64,000 nt of DNA, taken from positions 1 to 64,000 of the forward strand of contig JADMJD010000027.1 of assembly GCA_018780805.1 (NCBI GenBank). The letters run 5' to 3'. The notes under the pieces were generated by a model. It did not search any database. It was not told the DNA's origin and saw nothing but the letters and a program-made list of their open reading frames with translations. Both the position numbers and the translations under genes were made by a program. Shown piece after piece: positions 16,038 to 25,349 of the stretch. This stretch comes from Rubrivivax sp. GTDB taxonomy: Bacteria; Pseudomonadota; Gammaproteobacteria; Burkholderiales; Burkholderiaceae_C. Numbering within the stretch: position 1 is the stretch's first letter; each line of letters opens with the position of its first letter.

Positions 16038-18216
16038 CGGGCCCGGCCGCCAGCCGGTCCAGCCCGGCCAGGAAGTGGTCGAAAGCGATGGGTTTGGTCC
16101 AGTAGTCGTCAAAACCCAGGGCCAGCGCGTCCCGGATGTCCTCGGGCATCGCGTTGGCCGACAGCGCGATCACGCGGCAACCGGCCAGCAACGGGTCGGC
16201 CCGCAGCCGCGTCAGCACGGTCTGGCCCGGGATGTCGGGCAGGTGCAGGTCCAGCAGCACCACATCGGGCCGCTCGGCGCGCGCCAGGGCCAGGCCGGTC
16301 TCGCCGTCTTCGGCGCTGAAGAAGCGGATGCCGGGGCGCATCGACACCAGCTCCTGCACCAGCATCAGGTTGACGGGGTTGTCCTCGACGCACAGCAGGC
16401 TCAGCCGCGGCACCACGGTGGGCTCGGACCCGGCCGCGCTGAGCGGCAGGCGCACGACCAGCGCGCTGTCGGTGGCCTGCGGGTGCAGCCAGTCGACCTG
16501 CCCGCCCAGACGCTCCAGGGCCTGGCGCACCAGATCCAGCCCCACCAGCGCGTCGCCATGGGCCGCTTCGGCCGGTGGCTGGGACGGCGCGTCGAACAGC
16601 AGTTCACGTTGTTGCAGGGTCAGCGCCGGGCCACCGTCGTGCAGCTCCAGCGCGCACCAGCCGGGCTCGGCCTGCAGCCGCAGTTCGATCCAGCCGCCCG
16701 GGTGGTTGCGCCGCACGGCATGCGCCGTCAGGTGCAGCAGGGCCTGGCCCAGCAGCCGCCGGTCGGTGGCCAGGTGCAGGCCCGCTGGTGGCTCCGGCAG
16801 GCGCAGGGCCACACCCCGCTGGCGGGCGAGCGGCTCCACCGCCTCGCGCAGCTGCGTCAACACCGCGGCCAGCGGCACCGGCAGCCGTGTCGGTGGCGCC
16901 GAGTCGGCCCCCAGCTCAGCCAGCTCGAACACATCGTCGATCATCGCCAGCAGGTCGTGCCCGGCGGCATCGATGCGGGCCAGGCGCTCGCGCTGGCGGG
17001 CACTCAGTGGCTCCTGGCCGTCCTGGCCCATCACCTGCGCAAACCCCAGAACGGCGTTCAGCGGGGTGCGCAGGCGGTGGCTCATGCGGGCCATGAAGGC
17101 CGACTTTTCGCGGCTGGCGCGTGCGCTGCGCTCGGCGTCCCGTTGCAGCGCCTCCTGCCGGATCTGCTCGCTCACGTCCAGGTGCATGCCCATCGCGATG
17201 CGCTGGCCGTCGCGTTCATAGCGGCGTGTCCAGGCCCGCACCTGGCGCAGCACACCGTCGTCGCCACAGATGCCCACCGTGACCAGGGTGGCGCTGGCCC
17301 AGGCCGCCACGTCTGCATCGAGCGTGCGGCGCACGCTGTCGCGCTGCTCGGGCAGCACGTATTCGTCGATCCACTCGTGCATCGAGGGCGGCGCGCGCCC
17401 GGCGGCGCGGCCATACAGCCGGTACATCTGGGTGTCCCACAACACGGTCTGGCCCTGGCCATCGCGCTGCCAGAACCCCACCCCCATGGCCTGCGCCACC
17501 ATGCGGCTCTGCTCGGCCAGGGCATCCCGCTCGGTCATCGAGCGTTCACCGGCTTCCACACGCTGGCCGATGACCGTGTCGTCGACCACCACGCCCAGCA
17601 GCTGCCCGGGCTGGCCATCGGGCCCGGGGCGGATGTCATAGAGCGAGTGCAACCACCGCTCCTGGCCGTCGGGCCGCAGGATGCGGAAGTGCACCTCGCC
17701 ACGGCCGGCTTCGTGCTGCACACCCTGGTAGTGCCGGTCCAGCGCCTCGCGGTCGGCCGGGTGCACACATTCAGCCAGGAAGCGCGCCCAGTCGGGGGTG
17801 CCGCCGGCCGGGTCCAGCCCGGTGATCTCGAACATGCTGGCGTCCCAGCGGCCGGCACCACCGACGATGTCGCGCAGGTACAGGCCGATGCGGCCCAGGC
17901 CGCGCAGCAGGGCGATGCGCTCGGCGTGCAGCGGGTCGGCTGCCGGGGGGGGCAATGGGGTCCGTGGGTTCAGCGGCGTCAGCCACAGCAGCAGGCCGTC
18001 CGGCAGGCCCACACGGCGGCAATGCAGCGGCATCGGGCCCAGCTGCACCTCGTCCTCGCCGGGCGCACACCGCGCCTGGGCCAGCGCCAGCTGCTGCCAG
18101 TCGGCATCGGCCACGGGCCAGGCCCGCGCCACGGCATTGCGCTCGACGCCCAGGCGCGGCCCGCTGCGCGTCAGCCGCAGCGCGGCGACTGGGGCCTCAC
18201 GCCAGACCTGGTCCAT
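16015..18216 (-). CDS. Hybrid histidine kinase-response regulator with degenerate ATPase motifs
   Basis: The 733-residue protein has two PAS-like regions (about residues 95-215 and 235-350), a dimerisation helix with His380 in [14 protein letters not shown], an ATPase-like domain (about 470-595) and a C-terminal receiver with Asp656 in VLLDLHLPD and a Lys in YWTKPIAF. No membrane segment is visible. Key ATPase motifs look eroded: the N-box reads [11 protein letters not shown] without its Asn, the G2 box is GLDL instead of GLGL, and Arg follows the phospho-His. The receiver looks intact. ATG 18216 is chosen for its AGGAGGG site. No partner regulator gene is adjacent. Confidence 0.85.
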   Translation of the reverse strand: MDQVWREAPVAALRLTRSGPRLGVERNAVARAWPVADADWQQLALAQARCAPGEDEVQLGPMPLHCRRVGLPDGLLLWLTPLNPRTPLPPPAADPLHAERIALLRGLGRIGLYLRDIVGGAGRWDASMFEITGLDPAGGTPDWARFLAECVHPADREALDRHYQGVQHEAGRGEVHFRILRPDGQERWLHSLYDIRPGPDGQPGQLLGVVVDDTVIGQRVEAGERSMTERDALAEQSRMVAQAMGVGFWQRDGQGQTVLWDTQMYRLYGRAAGRAPPSMHEWIDEYVLPEQRDSVRRTLDADVAAWASATLVTVGICGDDGVLRQVRAWTRRYERDGQRIAMGMHLDVSEQIRQEALQRDAERSARASREKSAFMARMSHRLRTPLNAVLGFAQVMGQDGQEPLSARQRERLARIDAAGHDLLAMIDDVFELAELGADSAPPTRLPVPLAAVLTQLREAVEPLARQRGVALRLPEPPAGLHLATDRRLLGQALLHLTAHAVRRNHPGGWIELRLQAEPGWCALELHDGGPALTLQQRELLFDAPSQPPAEAAHGDALVGLDLVRQALERLGGQVDWLHPQATDSALVVRLPLSAAGSEPTVVPRLSLLCVEDNPVNLMLVQELVSMRPGIRFFSAEDGETGLALARAERPDVVLLDLHLPDIPGQTVLTRLRADPLLAGCRVIALSANAMPEDIRDALALGFDDYWTKPIAFDHFLAGLDRLAAGPVTAPDAP

Positions 18217-18270
18217 CCAGCCCTCCTGGGGACCCTTCCCCACCCCCGCAGTTTAGCCAGCGCGCCTGTG

Positions 18271-20322
18271 TCAGAACGTCACTTGCACCCCGCCACTGAG
18301 CGCGCGGCCCGGCTGCGGCACCAGGCCGCGCAGGCTGCCGATGGTGGTGGCGGAATAGGCCAGCGTGTCGCCCAGGTTGCGTGCCCGCAGGAACCACAGG
18401 GCCTCGGTGCTGCCGCCCCAGGATTGGCGCCAGCTGGCCCAGAGGTCCACCCGGGTGTGGCTGTCGGTGGCGGTGTCGGTGGGGGGCACGCGATCCTGCC
18501 GCGCCGAGTGATCCAGGCCGATGCCGACATGCCAGGGGCCCTGGCGCAGGTCCAGCGCCGTGCGCAGGCGCAGCGGCGCCAGGCGGGCCAGCGGCTCGCC
18601 GCTGTCGCGGTTGCGGCCACGCACCAGGTCCAGCCCGCCGCTGAGGCGCCAGTCCCAGCCAGCGGCCGCCCAGCCCGTGGCGGCCTCCAGTTCCAGGCCA
18701 GCCAGCCGCGCACGCACGCCGCGGAAGGCGTATTCGGGCACGTCGGCCGTGCCACCGGTCTCTTCATCGTCCACCGTCACCGTGGCGCCCGTCGCGTCCA
18801 GCGCGATGTAGTTCGAAAACTGCGTGCTGAAAGCCTGCAAAGTCAGCTTGTGCGGGCCCTGCTGCCAGGCCAGGCCGGCCTCGGCGTGCACGCTGCGCTC
18901 TTCGATCAAGCCTGTGTCGCCCACTTCGTAGGCGCCGGTGGCCAGGTGCAGGCCGTTGGCGTAGAGCTCGTAGTAGGCCGGCGCGCGCTCGGTGCGGCCC
19001 AGGCCGGCGCTCAGCTGCCACGCCGGCGCCACCCGCCAGACAGCCCCCAGCGACGCCGACGCGGGGCTGAAGCGGCGCTCCAGCGCGGGGCCGAAGCGGG
19101 GCTCGGTGGTGTCAGCGGCGTCACCGTCGGAGGCCACACGCACCTGCTCTGTGCGGAGGCCGCCGCTGAACTCCACGTTGCCCAGCCGGATCGACTCCAG
19201 CACGAACAGGCCCAGGTGGCGGCTGCGGGTACCGGGCACAAAGGCCTCTTCGCCCAGTGCCGAGAAACTCATGGCCTCGGCCTGCAGGCCGACCACGCCC
19301 TCCAGCCCCCCGGCACCACCGAGCGGTGCATGACGGGCCTGCAGCCGCAGCGCGCGGCCCTGGCTGTCGAAGGTGGTGCCGACCTCGCCGCTGCCCTCCA
19401 CCTCCTGGTGGCGGTAGTCGGTGTGGCTGGCGTTGAAGGACAGGTTCTGCCAGAGGCCGGTGCCGCGCCACTCGCCCGCGGCGGCCACGCGGTCACGTTT
19501 CATGCGGATCGTCACGCCCTCTTCCACCACCACGCCATAGTCGGTGCGGAACTGGTCGGCCGACAGGCCCAGGTAACCCGCCGAGCCGACCCAGCTGGCG
19601 CCGACGGCGCCGCCTTCGCTGTCGGCGGCCGAGTTGCGCACCCGCGTGGTGGCGTCCAACGCCTGGCCGTCGGCCACGGGCACATGGCGCGGCACGCGCA
19701 GCTCGTCGGTGCGGCGGCGGAAGGCATCGGCGTGCCAGGCCAGGCCACCAGCGCCACCCTCCACCAGCGTGCCGAGCGAACGTTCGCTGGCGGCGCCGCC
19801 CAGGCGCAACTCGGCCCGGCCCGAGAGACCGGACAGCGCCGATGTCGGGATGCGGTTGTCGATGGTGTTGACCACACCGCCGGTGGCGTTGCCACCGTAC
19901 AGCAGCGCGGCCGGGCCGCGCAGCACTTCGACACGTTCGACCACCAGCGGGTCGATCGCCACGGCGTGGTCGAAGCTCAGGCTTGACGCGTCAACCGAGG
20001 CGCCGCCGTTGTCCAGCAGGCGCACGCGGTCGCCGTCCAGGCCGCGGATCACGGGGCGCCCGGCGTTGGGGCCGAACCCCGTGTTGGCCACACCGGGCAG
20101 GCCGTCCAGTGTGTCGCCCAGCGTGCTGCCGCGGCGGATGAGCAGGCCCTCGCCGGCCAGCACGCTGGCGGGCTGGGCACCCACCTCGCGCTGCAGGGGG
20201 TTGCCGGTGATGACGAGGGTCTGCGTCGCGGAGGTCTGGGCCACGGCAGGCAGGCTGGCGGCCGCGAGCGCAGAAAACAACGCGGCCGGCAAGGGCCGCA
20301 GGGTGAAGGGATGGGAAAACAT
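18271..20322 (-). CDS. ZnuD-like TonB-dependent outer-membrane receptor
   Basis: The 683-residue protein has a signal peptide (to about residue 28, AVAQ), a plug domain with GDTLDGLPGVANTGFGPNAG, RPVIRGLDGDRVRLLDNGG and VERVEVLRGPAALLYGG, and a beta barrel ending in Phe. The plug sequence resembles receptors related to ZnuD, a zinc-uptake receptor of Neisseria. The His-rich loops of neisserial ZnuD are not seen, so metal preference is unproven. It is 85 bases downstream of a small His-containing secreted protein. Transport would be energised by a TonB system such as that at 2538-5035. Confidence 0.9.
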   Translation of the reverse strand: MFSHPFTLRPLPAALFSALAAASLPAVAQTSATQTLVITGNPLQREVGAQPASVLAGEGLLIRRGSTLGDTLDGLPGVANTGFGPNAGRPVIRGLDGDRVRLLDNGGASVDASSLSFDHAVAIDPLVVERVEVLRGPAALLYGGNATGGVVNTIDNRIPTSALSGLSGRAELRLGGAASERSLGTLVEGGAGGLAWHADAFRRRTDELRVPRHVPVADGQALDATTRVRNSAADSEGGAVGASWVGSAGYLGLSADQFRTDYGVVVEEGVTIRMKRDRVAAAGEWRGTGLWQNLSFNASHTDYRHQEVEGSGEVGTTFDSQGRALRLQARHAPLGGAGGLEGVVGLQAEAMSFSALGEEAFVPGTRSRHLGLFVLESIRLGNVEFSGGLRTEQVRVASDGDAADTTEPRFGPALERRFSPASASLGAVWRVAPAWQLSAGLGRTERAPAYYELYANGLHLATGAYEVGDTGLIEERSVHAEAGLAWQQGPHKLTLQAFSTQFSNYIALDATGATVTVDDEETGGTADVPEYAFRGVRARLAGLELEAATGWAAAGWDWRLSGGLDLVRGRNRDSGEPLARLAPLRLRTALDLRQGPWHVGIGLDHSARQDRVPPTDTATDSHTRVDLWASWRQSWGGSTEALWFLRARNLGDTLAYSATTIGSLRGLVPQPGRALSGGVQVTF

Positions 20323-20407
20323 GGGCAGCTCACAGGGGACCGCGGCGCCTGACAGGCGCTGCGGTGAATGGCAGGGGGGCGCCGCCGACAGGGCCGGCAG
20401 CCGGGGC

Positions 20408-20779
20408 TCAGCTCAGCGGGACTGGCCCGGGCGGTGCCCGGGCGGTGCGGCCCCACACCGGAGCCGGCTGCACACCTGCGGTGGCCACCGCGACAGGTGC
20501 CATGGGCGCCAGCAAGGGCAAGGCCGGCGGTGCGGCCAGCGGCGGCGCATCGGCCAGCAGGAGCTGGTCCCACAAACGGCATTCAGCGCTGCCCGGCGCG
20601 TGGTCATGCAGGCCGACCGCTTGGAACTCGGCGGACTCGGCTGCGGCACGCAGCGCCGACGCCGCCTGCGGCATGCCGTGCCAAACGCCATGCCATTGCG
20701 CCAGCACCGGCGCGAGCACCTGCGCGCCCAGCAGGGCGAGGGTGCACCAAAGCGCAAGATGCAGGTGACGCAGCTTCAT
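20408..20779 (-). CDS. Small secreted DUF2946-like protein
   Basis: The 123-residue protein has an N-terminal hydrophobic signal or anchor (about residues 6-27). A His-containing stretch follows (WHGVWHG, then HDHAPGSAECRLWDQLLLAD), and then a Pro/Ala-rich tail. The spaced histidines and single Cys suggest metal binding and resemble DUF2946 proteins, which often accompany metal-related TonB receptors. It is co-directional with and upstream of the ZnuD-like receptor, so the pair is likely one operon. The function is unproven. Confidence 0.7.
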   Translation of the reverse strand: MKLRHLHLALWCTLALLGAQVLAPVLAQWHGVWHGMPQAASALRAAAESAEFQAVGLHDHAPGSAECRLWDQLLLADAPPLAAPPALPLLAPMAPVAVATAGVQPAPVWGRTARAPPGPVPLS

Positions 20780-20785
20780 CGGGCG

Positions 20786-20899
20786 TCAAGCCGCTGTCAC
20801 GTGGGCAGGGCCGGTACACCGGCGCTGCTCGAACTTGAGTTCCACTTCAAAGGCGAGGCAGCCCCACCCCGCGTGATCAGTTCCTTCGCCATGCGCCAT
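20786..20899 (-). other. Possible upstream reading frames in the leader of the DUF2946-receptor operon
   Basis: Two overlapping short frames begin close together behind an AGAGG site. One starts at 20899 (37 codons, stop at 20786-20788) and one at 20892 (31 codons, stop at 20797-20799). The longer one ends six bases before the ATG of the DUF2946-like gene, which has no clear ribosome binding site of its own. They could couple translation or act as leader peptides, or be chance frames. Confidence 0.3.
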
Positions 20900-20984
20900 C
20901 CTCTTGAGATCGCATTATCAACTGCTTCCAGCGGCTGCACAGGCCACGCACAATCTGCGTCTCTGCCATGGACCCGACCGCACT

Positions 20985-21800
20985 GTGAACGACTTGATCA
21001 TGAGCCTGGGGCTGGAAGGCTGGAAGCCCCTGGTCACCGCCTTGCTGCTGCCGCCCGCGCCTTTTCTGCTGCTGGTGCTGGTCGGCGCACGGCTGATGTT
21101 CCGACGTCGGCTGTTGGCCTGGTGCCTGGTGCTGCTGGGTGTGGCCGGTGTGTGGTTCAGCGCCACCCCGGCCGTGGGCAAGCTGATGCGGCAAACGCTG
21201 CACCCGGTGCCGCTGCCGATCAGCGACGAGCGCATCGCCGAGCTGGCCAAGGGCGGTGACAACCGGCGCACCGCCATCGTGGTGCTGGGTGGCGGCTCGC
21301 GTGATCTGTCGCCCGAATACGGCATGTCCAACCTGACGCCCGCCTCGGTGGAGCGGCTGCGATACGGCATCTGGCTGGCCCGCCAGACCAAGCTGCCGCT
21401 GGCCTTCACCGGCGGCCTGGGCCATGGCGCGCGCCCCGGCGCCACCGAAGCCGAGATCGCCAGCCGCATGGCCGAGCAGGAGTTCCGCTTCCCATTGCGC
21501 TGGACCGAGGACCGCTCACGCGACACCGCAGAGAACGGCCTGCTGACGGTGCCGCTGCTGAAGGCCGACGGCATCCAGCGGGTGGTGCTGGTGTCACACG
21601 ACTACCACATGCGCCGCGTGCTGCGCGCCTTCGAGCGCGGCGCGGCGCACAGCCAGGCAACGATGCGCTTCGAGCTCGCACCGATGGGCATGCGCCCACC
21701 GCATGAGTGGGAGCTGGCCGATTTCCTGCCCAGCCGCGGTGGCTTCTACGACAACCACCTGGTGCTGCACGAGTGGCTGGGTTACCTGCTGGGCGCGTGA
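20985..21800 (+). CDS. YdcF/ElyC-type DUF218 membrane protein
   Basis: About 271 residues with two N-terminal membrane segments (roughly residues 12-34 and 42-62) followed by a DUF218 domain. The family blocks AIVVLGGGSRD, LPLAFTGGLGH, DRSRDTAENGLLT and VVLVSHDYHMRRVLRAFE are clear. E. coli ElyC, of similar layout, affects envelope and peptidoglycan precursor homeostasis; SanA-like relatives affect envelope barrier function. GTG 20985 is taken as the start, with ATG 21000 an alternative; neither has a good ribosome binding site. It is divergent from the DUF2946-receptor operon. Confidence 0.85.
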   Translation: MNDLIMSLGLEGWKPLVTALLLPPAPFLLLVLVGARLMFRRRLLAWCLVLLGVAGVWFSATPAVGKLMRQTLHPVPLPISDERIAELAKGGDNRRTAIVVLGGGSRDLSPEYGMSNLTPASVERLRYGIWLARQTKLPLAFTGGLGHGARPGATEAEIASRMAEQEFRFPLRWTEDRSRDTAENGLLTVPLLKADGIQRVVLVSHDYHMRRVLRAFERGAAHSQATMRFELAPMGMRPPHEWELADFLPSRGGFYDNHLVLHEWLGYLLGA

Positions 21801-21818
21801 CGGCGCCCGCATCCCCGG

Positions 21819-22964
21819 TCAGCGCGGCGGCAGCACCAGCGGCTGGCGCCGCGCTTCTTCCTGCGCCCGGCGTTCGGCCATTTCGGCCTCGGCTTCGGCT
21901 TTGGCCTGTGCGGCCCGCAGCGCGGCCAGGCGCTGCGCATGTTCCTTGGCGTTGCTCAGGCGGAAGGCGCCCATCTGCACGGCGTCGACCTTCAAGCCGA
22001 GTTCGCTGAAACGTTCGTTCAGCCGCCAGCCGGCCGTGGGGTCACCGCCCATCGCGGCCACCACCTCGTTGGCAAACAAGTCGGCGCTGCCGACCACGCT
22101 GTCCACTGCGATGGTGCGTTCGGCCTGCTGCTCCATCGCCGTCAGCACCATGCCGGCGCCCGGCACGGCGGCCGCCAGGATCTTGCCGACCACAAACGCG
22201 GTGGCCACGTTCTCCGATTCGCGCGCCTTGCCGATGGCCTTTTCGCTGGCCTGGAAGTAGGTGCCGAAAGCAGCCAGCCAGCGGAACTCGTCGCGCGCCC
22301 GGGCCTCCAGCATGGCATTGGCCGGGATCTTGGCGCGCACCGAACCCTGGCGCACAAACCGGTCGGGTTCGTGGTCGAAGCCGGTGGCCGTGACACTGCC
22401 GGCACAACCGGTCTGGGTGTCCACCTTCAACTGGCGGCCGTCCTTCAGCGTGATCACCATCGGCTTGCCGGTGCGGGCCTCGGCCCGGGCCTGGTGCACC
22501 ACGTCCCAGAAGGGCTGGTCGTCGTTGGAAAACGGCGAGGCGCCACGCAGGATGGCGCCCATCTCGAAACGCATGCCGCCAGTGGGCAGCTTGCGGCCGT
22601 TGACCGCGGTGACCACGTCGCCCAGGTGCAACTCGTCGGGCGCGCCTTCGTCCAGCCAGACCACACGCCATTGCTCGTCCATGCCGGTGACCTCGGCGTA
22701 CAGCGCCAGGTCGTCGGACGACAGACGCCGGCCCACCGTGCCCAGCGACCACAGCACAAAGGGCTCGATCTCGGTGGTGGCGTCGCACAGCAGCTCGGCG
22801 CTCCACGCCACCTGGATCGCCGCGGCGCGGAACTGCACCTCGCGCTCGAAGCGGGTCTTGAAGACCTCGCGCTTGAAGTCCTTGGGGTCGTAGGGCTTCT
22901 GCGCCTGTGCGGAGGGGTGTGCAGGCGCCACCAGCAGCACCAGAACCCAGGCCAACCAACGCAT
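21819..22964 (-). CDS. Hypothetical secreted protein with PDZ-like region
   Basis: The 381-residue protein has a signal peptide (residues 1 to about 21, ending SAQAQ) and a PDZ-like stretch ELHLGDVVTAVNGRKLP (about residues 110-130). It also has an AGMVLTAMEQQAERTIAVDSV region reminiscent of the helices around metallopeptidase active sites, but no HExxH motif. The C-terminus is a charged Ala/Glu/Arg-rich helix, probably coiled coil. It overlaps the preceding DUF456 gene by one base (TGATG), so the two are translationally coupled. I do not recognise a function. Confidence 0.75.
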   Translation of the reverse strand: MRWLAWVLVLLVAPAHPSAQAQKPYDPKDFKREVFKTRFEREVQFRAAAIQVAWSAELLCDATTEIEPFVLWSLGTVGRRLSSDDLALYAEVTGMDEQWRVVWLDEGAPDELHLGDVVTAVNGRKLPTGGMRFEMGAILRGASPFSNDDQPFWDVVHQARAEARTGKPMVITLKDGRQLKVDTQTGCAGSVTATGFDHEPDRFVRQGSVRAKIPANAMLEARARDEFRWLAAFGTYFQASEKAIGKARESENVATAFVVGKILAAAVPGAGMVLTAMEQQAERTIAVDSVVGSADLFANEVVAAMGGDPTAGWRLNERFSELGLKVDAVQMGAFRLSNAKEHAQRLAALRAAQAKAEAEAEMAERRAQEEARRQPLVLPPR

Positions 22965-23449
22965 CAGACCACCAGCGCCACGAGGAAGATGCCCACCATC
23001 ATGAACGCCAGCACCAGCTTGGCGAGCATGCCCAGCATCATGCCCAGCCAGGTGGCGGTGCCTACCTTCAAGGCCTGGCCATGGTCGCGGCGCGCGATGT
23101 ATTCGCCGACGGCAGCCCCCACCAACGGCATGAACAACACACCGACCAGGCCCATGAACAAACCGGCCACGGTGCCCAGCGCGGCGCCGATCAGCGCCTG
23201 CCGGCTGGCACCGGCCTTCTGCGCGCCCATCAGGCCGGCCACGTAGTCGAGCACCCACGCCAGCAGGGCCAGCACCGAGATCACGATCACCGTCGGCGTC
23301 GTCACGCGGCTGAAACCGTCGATCCACGCGCCCAGCACGATGCCGCCCAGCACCAGCGCCGTGCCGGGCAACGCCGGCAACACCGTGCCCGCCAGGCCGA
23401 CCAGGATCAAGGCTGCACTGAGCAGCCACCACAGCACCGACACGTCCAC
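22964..23449 (-). CDS. DUF456 family membrane protein
   Basis: The 161-residue protein is almost entirely hydrophobic with about four membrane segments. It shows the DUF456 pattern: an N-terminal LVGLAGTVLPALPGTALVLGG, a central LDYVAGLMGAQKAGASRQALIGA and a Gly-rich GTVAGLFMGLVG segment. The molecular function of the family is not established. It lies upstream of and overlaps by one base the PDZ-like secreted protein gene. Confidence 0.88.
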   Translation of the reverse strand: MDVSVLWWLLSAALILVGLAGTVLPALPGTALVLGGIVLGAWIDGFSRVTTPTVIVISVLALLAWVLDYVAGLMGAQKAGASRQALIGAALGTVAGLFMGLVGVLFMPLVGAAVGEYIARRDHGQALKVGTATWLGMMLGMLAKLVLAFMMVGIFLVALVV

Positions 23450-23530
23450 TTGCGCTCATCTCACGACACGACGGCGCGAGCATACGGCCAGAATGCAGGC
23501 CGTCAGAACCCTTGCGCACTGCGCCGCCCG

Positions 23531-24739
23531 ATGTCCGACCTGTCCGTGCTGCGTGCCCACCGCGGCTTCATGCAACTGTGGTGGTCGCGCCTGGCGGGGG
23601 TCAGCGCGGGCCAGATGCTGATGGTGGCCGTGGGCTGGCAGGTCTACGACCTCACCGGCTCGGCCTGGGACCTGGGCCTGGTCGGCCTGCTGCAGTTCCT
23701 GCCCGCGCTGCTGCTGGCGCTGCCGGCCGGGCAGTTGGTGGACCGCTGGCACCGCGGGCGCATCCTGGCCGGCTGCATGGTGGTGCTGGCGCTGCTGGCG
23801 GCGCTGCTGGCGGCGGCCACGCTGGGGGGCTGGGCCTCACGCGCGCTGCTGCTGGGACTGTCGGTGCTGCTGGGCGCCGTGCGGGCCTTCCAGATGCCGG
23901 CCACGCAGGCGCTGACACCGCTGCTGGTGCCGCCTGCCCTGCTGGCGCGGGCGCTGGCCTTCAGTTCGGGCGGGCTGCAGGCGGCGGTGATCGCCGGGCC
24001 GGCCCTGGGCGGCTTTGTCTATGCGTTCGGCGGTGGTGCGGTCTACGGCCTGTGCACGGCGCTGTTCGGGCTGGCCGCGGTGCTGACGCTGCGCATCCAC
24101 TACGAACATGCACCGCCGCCGCGCGAGCCGACCACGCTGCACACGCTGCTGGCGGGGGTGCGTTTTGTCTGGGGCCACAAGGTGGTGCTGGGTGCCGTAT
24201 CGCTGGACCTGTTTGCGGTGCTGCTGGGTGGCGCGGTGGCGCTGCTGCCGATGTTCGCGAAGGACGTGCTGCACGTCGGCCCGTGGGGCCTGGGCCTGCT
24301 GCGCGCCGCGCCGGCGGTGGGCGCCCTGGGCATGTCGGTGTGGCTGTCGAATTTCCCGATCGAGAGCCGTGCCGGCGCCCGGCTGCTGGGCGCGGTGGCC
24401 GTGTTCGGCGCAGCACAGCTGGTGTTCGGCCTGTCGACGTTGTTCTGGCTGTCGCTGGCCGCGCTGGCGGTGTCGGGTGCGGCCGACATGGTCAGTGTGG
24501 TGGTGCGCCAGACCCTGGTACAGCTGGAGACCCCGGATGCGATGCGCGGGCGTGTGAGCGCGGTCAACGGCCTGTTCATCGGCGCGTCCAACCAGCTGGG
24601 GGAGTTTGAATCGGGCGCCACCGCGGCCTGGCTGGGCGCGGTGGGCTCGGTGGTGCTGGGCGGCCTGGGCACGCTGGCCGTGGCCGCGTTGTGGTGGCGG
24701 CTGTTCCCGGCGCTGGCGCGCCGGGACAGGCTCAGCTGA
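23531..24739 (+). CDS. MFS transporter (EntS-like)
   Basis: The 402-residue protein has about twelve membrane segments. The N-terminal block [16 protein letters not shown], the loop [14 protein letters not shown] between helices 2 and 3, and the second-half [18 protein letters not shown] and [20 protein letters not shown] are typical of the MFS_3/enterobactin-exporter branch. It is probably an efflux carrier; the substrate is unknown. ATG 23531 is the expected start. It converges on the flavodoxin gene with a 13-base gap. Confidence 0.92.
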   Translation: MSDLSVLRAHRGFMQLWWSRLAGVSAGQMLMVAVGWQVYDLTGSAWDLGLVGLLQFLPALLLALPAGQLVDRWHRGRILAGCMVVLALLAALLAAATLGGWASRALLLGLSVLLGAVRAFQMPATQALTPLLVPPALLARALAFSSGGLQAAVIAGPALGGFVYAFGGGAVYGLCTALFGLAAVLTLRIHYEHAPPPREPTTLHTLLAGVRFVWGHKVVLGAVSLDLFAVLLGGAVALLPMFAKDVLHVGPWGLGLLRAAPAVGALGMSVWLSNFPIESRAGARLLGAVAVFGAAQLVFGLSTLFWLSLAALAVSGAADMVSVVVRQTLVQLETPDAMRGRVSAVNGLFIGASNQLGEFESGATAAWLGAVGSVVLGGLGTLAVAALWWRLFPALARRDRLS

Positions 24740-24752
24740 TCACGGCGGCCGA

Positions 24753-25307
24753 TTACTTCAGCAGCGTGGCCACCACGTCGGCGATGCGTGCGCCGAAGGC
24801 CTTGGCCGTGGCGATGTCGCCCGAGACCATCTCGTCCACCGACGCGTCCGACGGCGTGGCCGTCATCAGGCCGGCGAATGAACCGACATAGTTGATGTCG
24901 GCGCGTGTGGCGGCCTTGCTGTTGCTGGGCATGATGCCGGTGCCGGCCCACAGCATGCTGTGCTGCTGGCTGAGCGTGAACAGGTAGTGCAGCGTGGACA
25001 GCTTGTCGCCGTTCATCGTGGCCGAGTTCGTGAAGCCGGCAGCCAGCTTGTTCTTCCATTGCTGGCTGAACCAGGGTTTGCTGGATGCATCGGCGAACTT
25101 CTTGAACTGCCAGCTGACGCTGCCCATGTAGGTGGGCGAGCCGAACACGATGGCCTTGGCGGCGGCCAGCTGTTCCCATCCGCCTTCCGGCAGGTTGCCT
25201 TCGGCGTCGATGGCGATCAGCGCACCGCCGCTGCCTTCGGCCACGGCCTCGGCGACCTTCTTGGTGTGGCCGTAGCCGCTGTGGTAGACGATGACGATGT
25301 TGCTCAT
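24753..25307 (-). CDS. Flavodoxin-family NAD(P)H-dependent FMN reductase
   Basis: The 184-residue protein has a flavodoxin fold: N-terminal IVIVYHSGYGHTKKVAEAV binds the FMN phosphate, and AIVFGSPTYMGSVSWQFKKFAD carries the second FMN loop. It resembles WrbA-type and other quinone or azo reductases that use NAD(P)H. It is 42 bases downstream of the pirin gene in the same direction, with a divergent LysR gene beyond, a common oxidative or aromatic-compound response layout. A GGAG site precedes ATG 25307. Confidence 0.9.
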   Translation of the reverse strand: MSNIVIVYHSGYGHTKKVAEAVAEGSGGALIAIDAEGNLPEGGWEQLAAAKAIVFGSPTYMGSVSWQFKKFADASSKPWFSQQWKNKLAAGFTNSATMNGDKLSTLHYLFTLSQQHSMLWAGTGIMPSNSKAATRADINYVGSFAGLMTATPSDASVDEMVSGDIATAKAFGARIADVVATLLK

Positions 25308-25349
25308 GGGACTTCTCCGTTGGAAAAACGTGGGTGAAAAAGGGCAGGT

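Noticed and set aside
16003-19986. A 1327-codon open frame on the plus strand
   Set aside because: It is antisense to the sensor kinase and TonB receptor genes, both of which show strong family motifs. The product is His/Gln/Arg-rich with no domain, as expected of a shadow frame in GC-rich DNA.
20820-20960. A cobalamin riboswitch or classic Zur box upstream of the ZnuD-like receptor operon
   Set aside because: I could not identify the conserved B12 box or a convincing palindromic Zur site; only weak AT-rich matches are present.
22965-23519. An N-terminal extension of the PDZ-like secreted protein
   Set aside because: It overlaps the DUF456 gene in another frame, and a clear signal peptide begins at 22964.
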